From the NCBI GenBank assembly GCA_021776195.1, contig JAJFGK010000110.1, forward strand, positions 1 to 46,781: DNA of 46,781 nucleotides. The letters run 5' to 3'. A model generated the notes under the pieces. That model ran no database searches, was not told where the DNA came from, and saw only the letters and a program-made list of their open reading frames with translations. Position numbers and translations under genes: made by a program. The stretch comes from Kiloniellaceae bacterium (lineage in GTDB: Bacteria; Pseudomonadota; Alphaproteobacteria; Kiloniellales; Kiloniellaceae). Of the stretch, positions 25,012 to 35,461 are shown piece by piece (position 1 is the first letter of the stretch; each line of letters starts with the position of its first letter).

Positions 25012-26082
25012 TTACCCACCAGCCAGGGAGCGACCCGCCGACCGCAGATCGGCAAAGGCGGTATCGAGCCGGGCCGCGAGCCCCTCTTCGCCGGCGCGCA
25101 GCCATTTGCGCGGATCGTAGACCTTCTTGTAGGGCGCGCCGTCGTCGGGATCGATCTGATGCCGGAAGGCCTTGGGGTTTTTGCCGACATAGCCGCCGAC
25201 CGCCTCGGCGAAGGCGAACTGTGTGTCGGTGTCGATGTTCATCTTGAACACGCCGTAATCGATCGCCGCTGATATCTTGTCTTTCTCGGACCCGGAGCCG
25301 CCGTGAAAGACCAGGTCCAGCGGATTGGCCGGCAGGCCGTGTCGCTCGGCCACGAGGGCCTGGGTGTCCCTGAGGATTTCCGGGCGCAGGCGGACGTTGC
25401 CCGGCTTGTAGACGCCGTGCACGTTGCCGAAGGAGGCGGCGACGCTGAAATGGCCGATGGGCGAGAGCCGCTCGTAGGCCGTCAGAACCTCCTCCGGCTG
25501 GGTGTAGAGGTTGGGGTTGTCGCTGACGTCGTCGTCGGACCCGACGCCGTCCTCCTCGCCCCCGGTCACGCCCAGCTCGATCTCCAGGCTCATCTCCAGG
25601 GGCACGAGCTTGTCGAGGACCCGGGCGCAGGCTGCGAGATTGTCGTCCAGCGGCTCCTCGGACAGGTCCAGCATGTGGGAGGAAAAGAGCGGCCGGCCCT
25701 CGGCCCCATAGTGACGCGCACCCTCGTCGATCAGCGCCTCGACCCAGGGGATCAGCTTGCGATTGGCATGATCGGTGTGGAGAACCGCGCAGACGCCGTA
25801 GTCGCGCGCCAGCAGATGGACATGGCGCGCCGCCGAGACCGCGCCCAGAACCCGGGCCCGGCCGGTGTCGGCCAGGCCCTGGCCGGCGAAGAACTGCGAC
25901 CCGCCGTTGGAGAGCTGAATGATGACGTCGGCGCGATTGCGCGCCGCCGCCTCCAGCACGGCGTTGACCGAGTTGGTGCCGACCACATTGACCGCCGGCA
26001 GGGCATAACCGCCCGCCTTGCAGCGCTGCAGCAGGGTGCGATAGCTCGGGCCGTAGACGACGCCGGGCTCAAGGTCCGCCAT
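25012..26082 (-). CDS. fba: Class II fructose-bisphosphate aldolase
   Basis: Zn2+-dependent aldolase of glycolysis and gluconeogenesis, splitting fructose 1,6-bisphosphate to glyceraldehyde 3-phosphate and dihydroxyacetone phosphate. 356 residues, close to the 359 of E. coli FbaA and of the same class IIA. Visible sites are ALPAVNVVGTNSVNAVLEAA, the metal and catalytic region LHTDHANRK, the conserved EIELGVTGGEEDG, and VFHGGSGS with a second metal His. ATG 26080-26082 is preferred because AGAGGGA lies nine bases before it; the ATG at 26089-26091 overlaps the acylphosphatase stop (ATGA) but would sit directly on that site. Convergent with the FAD oxidoreductase (6-base gap). Confidence 0.93.
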   Translation of the reverse strand: MADLEPGVVYGPSYRTLLQRCKAGGYALPAVNVVGTNSVNAVLEAAARNRADVIIQLSNGGSQFFAGQGLADTGRARVLGAVSAARHVHLLARDYGVCAVLHTDHANRKLIPWVEALIDEGARHYGAEGRPLFSSHMLDLSEEPLDDNLAACARVLDKLVPLEMSLEIELGVTGGEEDGVGSDDDVSDNPNLYTQPEEVLTAYERLSPIGHFSVAASFGNVHGVYKPGNVRLRPEILRDTQALVAERHGLPANPLDLVFHGGSGSEKDKISAAIDYGVFKMNIDTDTQFAFAEAVGGYVGKNPKAFRHQIDPDDGAPYKKVYDPRKWLRAGEEGLAARLDTAFADLRSAGRSLAGG

Positions 26083-26087
26083 AGTAG

Positions 26088-26384
26088 TCATTCCCTCTGT
26101 TCATAGCGTCTGATCTCAAACTCTTCGAAATCGGTCTCTTCCCAGTCCGCTGTCTGGACCTCGGCGACCGTTGCGTAGACCGGGCCCTGCCGGCAGACTT
26201 CGATCATGCGCTCGACCGTCGCCGCCGGGCCGCAGAACACCGCCTCGACCGCGCCATCGGGACGGTTGCGCACCCAGCCGGTCAGGCCCAGCGAGGTTGC
26301 CTGTATCAGTGTCCAGTGGCGAAAGCCAACGCCCTGGACCCGGCCCGAGATGATCGCCCGGACGCTGCGCCTGGCCTCCGTCAT
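26088..26384 (-). CDS. acyP: Acylphosphatase
   Basis: 98 residues, the full size of this small enzyme that hydrolyses acyl phosphates such as acetyl phosphate and 1,3-bisphosphoglycerate. The P-loop-like motif [11 protein letters not shown] carries the phosphate-binding Arg22, and [15 protein letters not shown] carries the catalytic Asn40. Start ATG 26382-26384 overlaps the stop of the upstream gene (ATGA), and its own stop meets the aldolase start. Coupling to aldolase hints at a role with glycolytic acyl phosphates, but the physiological role of bacterial acylphosphatases is poorly defined. Confidence 0.92.
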   Translation of the reverse strand: MTEARRSVRAIISGRVQGVGFRHWTLIQATSLGLTGWVRNRPDGAVEAVFCGPAATVERMIEVCRQGPVYATVAEVQTADWEETDFEEFEIRRYEQRE

Positions 26385-26809
26385 GGCGCGCCCTTCTCGC
26401 CATGGAGCGCGGCAATGGCGATCTCGATGGCGCGCTTGGCAAAGCCCTCCCAGCGATCGCGGCGCAGCCACTGGTCCTCGACGGTCAGGACCGGCGCGCC
26501 GGGTTGTTCGTGCAGCAGACGATTGCGCAGGCGGTGGAGCCAGACCAGTTCGTCCCGGGCGATATGCGGCAGGTCGGCGCCGAGCCGGTGGCCGCTTTCC
26601 CGGGCCTGGGATTCCACCACCGTCGCCGACAGGATCACGCAGGCCGCCCAGGCGCCGGCGCAGAAGACCGCCTGCAGATCGATCATCAGCGCGGTGCCCT
26701 GTTCGCTGGGACGCGGCGCGCCGGCCTGGGCGAAGGCGGCCTGACGCGCCTCGAACCAGTCGCGGCGGGTCTGCCAGGTGATCTCGTCGGGCGCTTCGAG
26801 CTGCTCCAT
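26381..26809 (-). CDS. Conserved-looking protein of unknown function with a HEPN-like R-x4-H motif
   Basis: 142 residues, predicted mostly helical, no signal peptide. I do not recognise a named family. Visible segments are [41 protein letters not shown] (a hydrophobic helix, probably buried), [19 protein letters not shown] and [15 protein letters not shown]. The RNRLLH stretch fits the R-x4-H motif of HEPN-domain proteins (DUF86/HepT-like: RNR-x-x-H), which include RNases and non-catalytic versions; the Tyr two residues after the His in HepT is absent. It begins an overlapping three-gene unit with acyP and fba. Start ATG 26807-26809 sits just past a hairpin, with only a weak GGGG as ribosome-binding site. 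Confidence 0.7.
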   Translation of the reverse strand: MEQLEAPDEITWQTRRDWFEARQAAFAQAGAPRPSEQGTALMIDLQAVFCAGAWAACVILSATVVESQARESGHRLGADLPHIARDELVWLHRLRNRLLHEQPGAPVLTVEDQWLRRDRWEGFAKRAIEIAIAALHGEKGAP

Positions 26810-26815
26810 AACCCC

Positions 26816-26838
26816 AAAAAAGGGGACTGTCCCCTTTT
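26816..26838 (-). terminator. Hairpin with T-tract after pccA (possible dispersed palindrome)
   Basis: Perfect 10-bp arms AAAAGGGGAC / GTCCCCTTTT around one base. Read on the minus strand, a GGGG/CCCC stem is followed by six Ts, about 70 bases beyond the pccA stop, so it can act as an intrinsic terminator. The same GGGGAC-x-GTCCCC core is common as an interspersed palindrome in other bacteria, so copies elsewhere in this genome are likely. Confidence 0.6.
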
Positions 26839-26909
26839 ATTCTGTTGCTGTGTCAGACGATTGCGGGAGATAGTTCGAGGTCTTTCTCAAAAAATCCCGT
26901 GCTCACGGC

Positions 26910-28946
26910 CTAGTTCTCCTCCAGTTCGAACTCCAGGATCGCCTCGTCGACGCTGAGGCTGGCGCCCGGCGCGGCGTGGATCGCGGCGACCCGGCCGTCC
27001 CGTTCGGCGCGCAGGATGTTCTCCATCTTCATGGCCTCGACCACGGCCAGTTCCTCGCCGGCCTTGACCTCCTGGCCGGTCTCGACGGCGAGCGAGACCA
27101 GCAGGCCCGGCATGGGCGACAGCAGGAAGCGCGAGAGGTCGGGCGGCGCCTTGAAGGGCATCAGGCTCTGCAGTTCGGCGTGGCGCGGCGCCAGGACCTG
27201 CAGGTCGAGCCGCGCGCCGCCATGGGTCAGGGCGAAGCGCGACCCCGACCGGTCCAGTTGGGCCACCAGGGTTTCGTTGTCCACCAGGGCCTCGACCAGG
27301 GGTGCGGCGAGCCGGGAAGAGATGAAGACCTCCCGGGTTTCGCCGGCCTCGTCGCGCACCAGCCAGCCCTTGTCCATCGTAATGACCGTCAAATGGCTGC
27401 GGCTCTCTTGCCCCGGAATCCCGGGGCCGACCACGACCCAGTCGCGGCTCGCCGGCTGAACGGCCCCAGGCCCGGCGATCTGGCCGGAAATGGTCTGCTC
27501 ACGCCGCGCCCGGCGGTCCTGCAGGACGGCGGCCAGACTAAAGAGCGCAGCCTGGGTTTTCGGCGCGAGCGCCGCTCCCTGAAATCCCTCGGGAAACTGA
27601 TCGGCGATGAAATTGGTCGAGAGCCGACCCTCGCGGAAGCGCGAATGACCCAAAATCGACGCCAGGAAGGGAATGTTGTGGTTGATCCCCCGCACCATGA
27701 ACCGGTCCAGCGCACGGGTCATGGCCCGGCGGGCGGCCTCGCGGTCGGGGCCATGGGTGACCAGCTTGGCGATCATCGGGTCGTAGTAGATCGGGATCTC
27801 CGAGCCTTCGATCACGCCGCTGTCGATCCGCACGGTGATCCCCTCGTCGTTGCGCCCCTCCGGCGGTCCGCGGAAGCGCGCGAGCCGGCCGACGGAGGGC
27901 ATGAAGTTGCGCAGAGGATCCTCGGCGTAGATCCGGCACTCCATCGCCCAGCCGGTCAGCCGGATATCGTCCTGCTCCAGGGTCAGAGGCTCGCCGGCGG
28001 CAATGCGGATCATCCAGGCCACCAGATCCAGCCCGGTAATCAGCTCCGTCACCGGATGCTCGACCTGAATGCGGGTGTTCATCTCCAGAAAATAGAAATT
28101 GCGGTCCTTGTCGACGATGAACTCGACCGTGCCCGCCGAATGGTACTCCACCGCCTCGGACAGGGCGACGGCTTGGGCGCCCATGGCGGCCCGGGTCGCC
28201 TCGTCGAGAAACGGCGAAGGCGCTTCCTCGATGACTTTCTGATGGCGCCGTTGGATCGAGCACTCGCGCTCGCCCAGATGGATCACCTTGCCGGTCTTGT
28301 CGCCCAGCACCTGGATTTCGATATGACGCGGCTCTTCGATGAACTTCTCGATGAATATCCGCTCGTCGCCGAAGCTGGAGCGCGCCTCGCTGCGCGCCGA
28401 GCCGAAGCCTTCCCGCGCCTCGGCCTCGTTCCAGGCCACCCGCATCCCCTTGCCGCCACCGCCGGCCGAGGCCTTGATCATCACCGGATAGCCAATCTCG
28501 CCGGCGATCTTCACCGCCTCGTCGGCGTCTTCGATCAGGTCCATGTAGCCGGGCACGGTGCTGACCCCGGCCTCCTGCGCCAGGGCCTTGGAGGTGATCT
28601 TGTCGCCCATTGCCGCAATGGCGCCCGTCGGCGGCCCGATGAAGGCGATGCCGGCCGCCTCCAGCGCCGCGACGAAGGCCGGATTCTCGGACAGAAACCC
28701 GAACCCGGGATGAACCGCCTGGGCCCCGGTCTGGCGGCAGGCGTCGACGATCTTGTCGATCACCAGGTAACTTTCCCTGGCCGCCGCGGGACCGATGGCC
28801 ACGGCCTCATCCGCCCGTCGGACATGTTCGGCGCCGGCATCGGCATCGGAATAAACGGCGACAGTCTTGATCCCGAGGTCGCGGCAGGATCGGATCACCC
28901 GGCAGGCGATCTCGCCACGGTTGGCTATCAAAATCTTGTCGTACAA
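26910..28946 (-). CDS. pccA: Propionyl-CoA carboxylase alpha subunit (biotin carboxylase and carrier)
   Basis: 678 residues. Biotin carboxylase domain first (DKILIANRGEIACRVIRSCR; ATP-grasp stretch MIKASAGGGGKGMRV; HIEIQVLGDKTGKVIHLGER; FYFLEMNTRIQVEHPVTE), then the beta-barrel linker of PCC-type alpha chains. The biotinyl domain is at the end (SPMPGLLVSLAVETG, biotin Lys in EAMKMENIL). It carboxylates propionyl-CoA with PccB, feeding methylmalonyl-CoA from odd-chain fatty acids, valine and isoleucine. The start is TTG 28944-28946 with GGGAAG upstream; the longer frame to 29471 is a shadow of pccB. It starts 32 bases after pccB. The related 3-methylcrotonyl-CoA carboxylase is less likely given the PccB partner. 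Confidence 0.93.
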   Translation of the reverse strand: MYDKILIANRGEIACRVIRSCRDLGIKTVAVYSDADAGAEHVRRADEAVAIGPAAARESYLVIDKIVDACRQTGAQAVHPGFGFLSENPAFVAALEAAGIAFIGPPTGAIAAMGDKITSKALAQEAGVSTVPGYMDLIEDADEAVKIAGEIGYPVMIKASAGGGGKGMRVAWNEAEAREGFGSARSEARSSFGDERIFIEKFIEEPRHIEIQVLGDKTGKVIHLGERECSIQRRHQKVIEEAPSPFLDEATRAAMGAQAVALSEAVEYHSAGTVEFIVDKDRNFYFLEMNTRIQVEHPVTELITGLDLVAWMIRIAAGEPLTLEQDDIRLTGWAMECRIYAEDPLRNFMPSVGRLARFRGPPEGRNDEGITVRIDSGVIEGSEIPIYYDPMIAKLVTHGPDREAARRAMTRALDRFMVRGINHNIPFLASILGHSRFREGRLSTNFIADQFPEGFQGAALAPKTQAALFSLAAVLQDRRARREQTISGQIAGPGAVQPASRDWVVVGPGIPGQESRSHLTVITMDKGWLVRDEAGETREVFISSRLAAPLVEALVDNETLVAQLDRSGSRFALTHGGARLDLQVLAPRHAELQSLMPFKAPPDLSRFLLSPMPGLLVSLAVETGQEVKAGEELAVVEAMKMENILRAERDGRVAAIHAAPGASLSVDEAILEFELEEN

Positions 28947-28978
28947 GGCCTCTGCTTCCCTTCCCGCGCCGCCTGCAC

Positions 28979-30511
<1,533 letters not shown>

Positions 30512-30599
30512 GGCGTTCCCCCGCATCATCGCTGCACTGCAATATTATCGTTCGAGATAGCATGGCAGGAAAGCGAGGAAAAGCCGCTCTGAAAAGGCC

Positions 30600-31295
30600 C
30601 TAAGCGCGAAGCAACGCCATAAAGCGGGCCGCATCCGCAAGCTCCCGGCGCAGAGCCTCCTGCCGTTCGACCGCCTCGGGCTGCTGGCCCCAAAGCTCCA
30701 TCTGGTGGGTCTCGTCGACCTGCGAGGCCTGGAATGCCGCCTCGGCGTCGACAAACTCATGACTGAGCGCCAGTCCGATAACCAGGGATCCAGCGGTCTC
30801 GGCGGCGCTTCGCAGCGCCGTCAGGGCGAAATCGTCGTGATCGCTCACCGCCCGTCGCAAGGCCGCCAGAGCCTGGGGCCGCTGGGCGACCGAGACCACG
30901 CCGGCAGTGGTCACCAGCGGGGCATCGAGCTGCAGCGCCGCCCAATCGAGTAGAGGCTGCCAAACCGCCTTTTGACGCTCCCGGAGGGTCGGCTGATTGT
31001 CGGTATAATAGCAGACCAGGTCATGGGCGCCGTAGGCCGCCAGTTCATCGACGACCGCCCCACGCTTTGGCGCGACGAGATCGATCGCCGTGCAGGCCAG
31101 CGCCATCACGGGCATGGAGGCGGGCTCGACGCGATCTCCTTGATCGTCCCACTCGGCGGCGATTGCCGCCGCCAGTTCAGACCCTGGCATTGCGAGGGCC
31201 GCCTTGGCCGGGGTGCGCACCGGCTTGCCGTCAAGGTGAACTTCGAACCGACCATCGTTCGGCACGACATTAACGTCTTTGTAGAAACGCTTCAT
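30600..31295 (-). CDS. ATP12 family F1-ATPase assembly chaperone
   Basis: 231 residues. ATP12 proteins bind the F1 alpha subunit until it pairs with beta; they occur in mitochondria and alphaproteobacteria. The opening KRFYKDVNV, FEVHLDGKPVRTPAKAAL, IAAEWDDQG and the middle GAHDLVCYYTD and WQPLLDWAA are family hallmarks. So is the C-terminal AFQASQVDETHQMELWG, which holds the conserved E-x-x-Q-x-E-x-WG stretch. ATG 31293-31295 starts the family's usual MKRFYK; a TTG two codons earlier is possible. It is 19 bases downstream of the AsmA-family gene in the same direction. Confidence 0.92.
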   Translation of the reverse strand: MKRFYKDVNVVPNDGRFEVHLDGKPVRTPAKAALAMPGSELAAAIAAEWDDQGDRVEPASMPVMALACTAIDLVAPKRGAVVDELAAYGAHDLVCYYTDNQPTLRERQKAVWQPLLDWAALQLDAPLVTTAGVVSVAQRPQALAALRRAVSDHDDFALTALRSAAETAGSLVIGLALSHEFVDAEAAFQASQVDETHQMELWGQQPEAVERQEALRRELADAARFMALLRA

Positions 31296-31314
31296 AAGCA
31301 ACGACTATCCGGCC

Positions 31315-33510
31315 TCAGTCGCCAAACAACGTATTGAGATCCCGCTTGAAATCCTTGAGCGCGTCGTCGATCGACTTGTCGCCGCCGGGCGAGGACCCGC
31401 CTTCGCCGCCGCTGCCAGGTTCGGACTTCTTGATACCGCCCGACGTCTTGTTGGTGCCGGCGTCGGACCCATCGGTCTTTGGGCTCGGTTCGCTGGCCGC
31501 GGCGCTCGAGGGCTGGCTGGCAGTACCCTCTGGGGCCGGCGTCGGGCTGTCGGCGGTGGTCGGTAGTGCCGTCACGGCGGCGAGGAGACAGGGCGATTGC
31601 ACGGCGGCGTCGTCCCTGTCCTGACCGAGCAAGCCGGTCACCAAACCACCGGCTTCGGTCAAGGCCGTGATCCCGGTGCCGATGACGTTGCCGGGCACGG
31701 CAGCCACCGCGCCCAGCGGATCGGGCGCCACCTGCGGATCCTTGAGATGCCCTGTCACCCGGAAGGGGACGGCCAGACTGGCAAGGCTCGCCTCGCGGGT
31801 CTCGGTGTCGAAATCGAGATTGAGTCGTTCGTCGCGCAGATCGATCGTGCCCTCGCCCAGGACGGTCATGACCTCGCTGTCGAAAATCAGACCCTGGCTC
31901 TGGCCAACACCGCCGTTGAAGTGAAAACGCCCCACCATGCAGTTGAGCCGGGTCTTGTCGGTGCCGCCGAAGATCGGGGCCAGAAAATCGCCCAAACCGA
32001 CCGATAGCACCTTGAACAGACTGTCGTTGACAACACCGCCGTTCGAGACAACTTCAGCCGGGCCGGAAAGGCCGGCGGCCAGGGCGCGCGGCGACCGGCC
32101 CGCGCCCCGCAGATCGGCTGTAAAGGCAAGACGGCCCGCCAGGGAACCATCTTGACCGACGGCTGCCAGCAGCTGTCCGTAGTCGACCTCCTGACCCTCT
32201 AGGCGCAGGCTGAACGGGGGCTCCGGCTGGCCGCCATCGAGACTGAGCCGACCGGTAACATGGCCACCGGCCAGTTGCGCCGTCATCGGTTCGACCAGCA
32301 GCCTGCCGCTGGCCAGCCTGACCCGTAAATCCAGGTCCTGCAGCGCAAGGCCCGGGCTCACCACCAGGCTGGCAACGGCGACCTTGAGATCGGCATCAGC
32401 GGCGGCCAGGGCGGCCCAGGGCAACTCGCTCTCCCCGAACAGGTAGGGAGACGGCGGCGCCTCGTTCGCGCCCGGCACCGGTTTGTCGAAGTCCTGCAGA
32501 TGGATCGCTTTGGATTGAAATTGGCCCGAGACGACCGGCCGTTCGCCACGGATATCGAACGCGAGCTTGCCGGTGAGGTCACTGTCGCCCACCGCGAGGC
32601 TCAGGCCCTCCAGGCTGCCCTGACCCTGGACCGTCAAAAGGGCAGCTTGAAGGCGGTAGGGTCCGATGGCCGGAAGCGGCGTGCCGCTCAGACCGCTGAG
32701 GTCGCCGAGCGAGGCACCTTCCATCGCCAGCGTGGCCGCCAGACTGGGCGTCGCGCCATCGTTTGTCATCGACCCGTTGATCGTCAAGCTGGCCCCAGCC
32801 GCCTTGGCGACGAAGGCAAGGATCACGGGCTCGTCGTCGGTCAAGGCCTCCAGCGGGCCGATTTCGCCCTCGAGCCCCACCGGGCTGCCATTGGCCGTGC
32901 CTTCAAGCGCAAAGGCCAGTGGCTCATCGTCGTCCGCCGTCTGGGCTTCGAGCCGATCGATCAGGATCTCCAACTTCGTGCCGCTCAGGGCATGGAGGTA
33001 GTCGAGCCGCCCGTCGCGCAGCTCGATCAAATCGAAACTGGGAACCGCGGCAAGAGCATCCTCATCGTCAGCCTCGGCGCCCGTACCCGCGTCCGCTTCG
33101 CTGAACAGCCAGTTGGCTCGCCCCGTGGCGTCGCTTTCGAGAAGAATATCGGGCTCGATCAACACCAGACGCTTGACCCGTATTTTGCCGGACAGCAGGG
33201 GCAGCAGCGCGGCCTCCAATTCCAGCCGCCGCACGGTCATCATGTTCGGCCGGCTACCCCAGGCCGCGTTGGCAAAACTCACCTCTTCCAGTGTGATGGC
33301 GGGCTGCAACGAAATGCGCAGGTCGACGGCGCCACTGATCACGAGTTCCCGGCCGGTCGCCTCTCGGGCCGCGGTTTGCAACACATCGCGCAGATCTTCG
33401 AAGTCGAGGCTCGCCAAAATCGCATAGCCGGCAACCAGCAGGGCCACGCCAAGCGCCACCGTCGCGACCAGAATTCGCCGCAGCCATCGCAACCGTCTGA
33501 ACCGTCTCAT
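31315..33510 (-). CDS. AsmA-family inner membrane protein
   Basis: 731 residues. Basic N-terminus and one membrane anchor (RILVATVALGVALLVAGYAI), then the AsmA beginning (LDFEDLRDVLQTAAREATGRELVI, ITLEEVSFANAAWGSRPNMM, GKIRVKRLVLIEPDILLE). A long beta-rich periplasmic region typical of AsmA/VPS13-like lipid-transfer proteins follows, including the C-terminal AsmA part (RLNCMVGRFHFNGGV, DLRDERLNLDFDTETREASL, PFRVTGHLKDPQVAPDPLGAVA). The last ~90 residues are Ser/Pro/Gly/Lys-rich and probably disordered, ending in a short helix (DALKDFKRDLNTLFGD). ATG 33508-33510 is chosen with AAGG upstream. Likely role: phospholipid transport or outer membrane homeostasis. Confidence 0.88.
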   Translation of the reverse strand: MRRFRRLRWLRRILVATVALGVALLVAGYAILASLDFEDLRDVLQTAAREATGRELVISGAVDLRISLQPAITLEEVSFANAAWGSRPNMMTVRRLELEAALLPLLSGKIRVKRLVLIEPDILLESDATGRANWLFSEADAGTGAEADDEDALAAVPSFDLIELRDGRLDYLHALSGTKLEILIDRLEAQTADDDEPLAFALEGTANGSPVGLEGEIGPLEALTDDEPVILAFVAKAAGASLTINGSMTNDGATPSLAATLAMEGASLGDLSGLSGTPLPAIGPYRLQAALLTVQGQGSLEGLSLAVGDSDLTGKLAFDIRGERPVVSGQFQSKAIHLQDFDKPVPGANEAPPSPYLFGESELPWAALAAADADLKVAVASLVVSPGLALQDLDLRVRLASGRLLVEPMTAQLAGGHVTGRLSLDGGQPEPPFSLRLEGQEVDYGQLLAAVGQDGSLAGRLAFTADLRGAGRSPRALAAGLSGPAEVVSNGGVVNDSLFKVLSVGLGDFLAPIFGGTDKTRLNCMVGRFHFNGGVGQSQGLIFDSEVMTVLGEGTIDLRDERLNLDFDTETREASLASLAVPFRVTGHLKDPQVAPDPLGAVAAVPGNVIGTGITALTEAGGLVTGLLGQDRDDAAVQSPCLLAAVTALPTTADSPTPAPEGTASQPSSAAASEPSPKTDGSDAGTNKTSGGIKKSEPGSGGEGGSSPGGDKSIDDALKDFKRDLNTLFGD

Positions 33511-33718
33511 CGGACTAGAGCCTTTCCGCGCCGGCCGCCGGGCCGCTGGCAATCGCCGTTCATCGGCCAAAGCCTAAATCGAGAGGGCGCTTTCGCCCGT
33601 CCTACGCCGAGTGACCGGGCCTTCGCAAGCCCCACACGGTAATTTGAGACGCAAGTTCGCTGTCCGGGCTTCTCGGTTTTGCTATAGTAGTAATCGACCA
33701 TGAACAAGGGGGACGCCC

Positions 33719-34033
33719 GTGGGGCCAATGAGTGGTGTTTGTTTGAGCCTCGGCCTGCTGTTCGCGGCCGCCGGCCCGCTGCTCGCTCAAAGCAGTGCGA
33801 CCTCGACCGGCAGCGGCCAGGACAGCGCTGCCCGGCCCTACCCCTTTGGGGTCTTTCGTCTCGACGCCCTGAACAACTACGGTCCCGACACCCGGGGTTG
33901 GAACATCCTGACGCCGCAAAACAGCTACCCGGGCCCGGCTCACCAGGACCCGAGCCGTACGCGCTACGGTCTGCCCCCCTTGGGAGGCGAAAGCGAGCAG
34001 CCACTGCCACCCGCGACACCCTCCACCGAGTAG
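33719..34033 (+). CDS. Small exported protein of unknown function
   Basis: 104 residues. N-terminal signal peptide (VCLSLGLLFAAAGPLLAQ, likely cut after LLA or LAQ). The mature part is about 80 residues, rich in Pro, Ser, Gly and Asn, with no Cys: YPFGVFRLDALNNYGPDTRGW, ILTPQNSYPGPAHQDPSRTRYG and a Pro-rich end. I do not recognise it. GTG 33719 is well spaced from AAGGGGGA; ATG 33728 would give a shorter signal. A -10-like TATAGT is at 33683-33688. It is a lone plus-strand gene in a minus-strand region, ending 7 bases from the stop of the pseudouridine synthase gene. Its own start signals and signal peptide make a real gene likely. Confidence 0.7.
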   Translation: MGPMSGVCLSLGLLFAAAGPLLAQSSATSTGSGQDSAARPYPFGVFRLDALNNYGPDTRGWNILTPQNSYPGPAHQDPSRTRYGLPPLGGESEQPLPPATPSTE

Positions 34034-34040
34034 TCGACCT

Positions 34041-35084
34041 TTACCCCCAGCCTTCGACCGCGGCCTTGTAGTCGAGCAGACTGTGGAGAGCCCCGGCCTC
34101 CTTGGCGGGATCGAAGTCCAAACGCTGCAAGGCGGTCAGGAAGGCGGCCGGCGGGGCGGCCTGGAGGCGCAAGGTCGTGCCGTCCTCCGGATGCGGGATC
34201 GCCAGCTCGCGGGCGTGCAGCATGAGGCCCCGCGGCAGGCCGGTGCGCTCATGAGACACGGGCCGGCCGCCGTACTTTCCATCGCCCAGGATCGGCATGT
34301 CGCAGAGCGCGGCATGGACCCGCAGCTGATGGGTGCGTCCGGTCAGGGGCATGAGGAGCAGCCAACTCACCTTGCGTCCCTTGCGCGCCACGGTCTGATA
34401 GAGCGTCGCGGCCTCTTGTCCCGTGGCATGATCGAGGCTCATTTTTTCCAGGCCATCGTCGCCGGCGGCCTTGCTGATCGGCAGGTCGATCAGGCCGCGT
34501 TGCTGTGTCGGCTGGCCGCACACCAGGGCCCAATAGATCTTCGAGGTCGCCCGGTCGTGGAAGGACGCCGCCAGGGCCCGCGCCGCGCGGGCATCGCGGG
34601 CCAGCAGAAGAAGGCCCGAGGTATCCTTGTCCAGTCGGTGCACCAACCGCGGCCGCTCGGCGGCCTCGAAGCGCAGGTGGTCCAGCATCATGTCGAGGTG
34701 CTTTTCCTGACCGGTCCCGCCCTGGACCGCCAGGCCCGCCGGCTTGTTCAAGGCGATCACCGCCTCGTCGCGATAGATCACGCTGTTCTCGAGCTCTTCG
34801 CGCTCGGCCGGCGTCAGGTCGCTTGTGCTTGATGTCGTGGGCTTCTTGCCGGCCCGGTTCGGCGCCGCAAGTGCGTCAGCGGGCAACGGCGGTACGCGAA
34901 TCGTTTGGCCAGCCTCGATCCTGGTCGAGGACTTGGCCCGGCCGCCATCGACACGGATCTGGCCCCCGCGCAGCAGCTTTTCCAGGCGTCCATGCCCAAG
35001 CCCCGGGTAGGCGCGGCGAAACCAGCGGTCGAGCCTCTGGCCATCATCGTCATCGGACACGGTGACCAGCAGAACCTCGCTCAT
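34041..35084 (-). CDS. rluC: 23S rRNA pseudouridine synthase, RluC/RluD family
   Basis: 347 residues: an N-terminal S4 RNA-binding domain (GQRLDRWFRRAYPGLGHGRLEKLL), a linker, and the catalytic domain with VHRLDKDTSGLLLLAR, whose Asp152 attacks uridine. Further family segments are RATSKIYWALVCGQP and PLTGRTHQLRVHAALCDMPILGD. It modifies 23S rRNA uridines; the alphaproteobacterial member beside crcB is usually RluC-like, although RluD cannot be excluded. ATG 35082-35084 overlaps the crcB stop (ATGA), so the pair is coupled. Confidence 0.9.
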   Translation of the reverse strand: MSEVLLVTVSDDDDGQRLDRWFRRAYPGLGHGRLEKLLRGGQIRVDGGRAKSSTRIEAGQTIRVPPLPADALAAPNRAGKKPTTSSTSDLTPAEREELENSVIYRDEAVIALNKPAGLAVQGGTGQEKHLDMMLDHLRFEAAERPRLVHRLDKDTSGLLLLARDARAARALAASFHDRATSKIYWALVCGQPTQQRGLIDLPISKAAGDDGLEKMSLDHATGQEAATLYQTVARKGRKVSWLLLMPLTGRTHQLRVHAALCDMPILGDGKYGGRPVSHERTGLPRGLMLHARELAIPHPEDGTTLRLQAAPPAAFLTALQRLDFDPAKEAGALHSLLDYKAAVEGWG

Positions 35085-35461
35085 GCCAGTACCGAGCGGA
35101 CGCACCAGAGGCCGAAGAAAAGTCCGACGACGCAGAGCGAGACCGACGCCGCCACGTAGAGCGCGGCGAGCACGAGGGCCCCCCGTTCGAGGAGCAGCGC
35201 GATTTCGAGCGAGAAGGCCGAAAAGGTGGTGAAGGCGCCGAGCAGTCCAACGGTCAGAAAAGCCCTCAGTTCCAGCGGCGGCGACCAGACCTGGGCCAGG
35301 GATTCGACCAACAGGCCCATGGCGAAAGAGCCCAGCACGTTGACCGTGAGCGTCCCGTAGGGAAATGTCGCGCCGAACCAGTTGGCGGCCTGGTGCGTCA
35401 ACAGATGTCGGCCGACGGCCCCGAGCGCCCCGCCGAGGGCGATAGCCATAATCAGCTTCAT
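35081..35461 (-). CDS. crcB: Fluoride channel CrcB/Fluc
   Basis: 126 residues with four membrane helices, a dual-topology dimer that exports fluoride. Motifs are GGALGAVGRHLLT at the start, GTLTVNVLGSFAMGLLV (the conserved Asn) and GLLGAFTTFSAFSLE (Phe box and Na+ site region). ATG 35459-35461 gives the normal length; a longer in-frame start at 35614 would add 51 non-family residues. I looked for a fluoride riboswitch in the ~80 bases upstream and saw none. Confidence 0.93.
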   Translation of the reverse strand: MKLIMAIALGGALGAVGRHLLTHQAANWFGATFPYGTLTVNVLGSFAMGLLVESLAQVWSPPLELRAFLTVGLLGAFTTFSAFSLEIALLLERGALVLAALYVAASVSLCVVGLFFGLWCVRSVLA

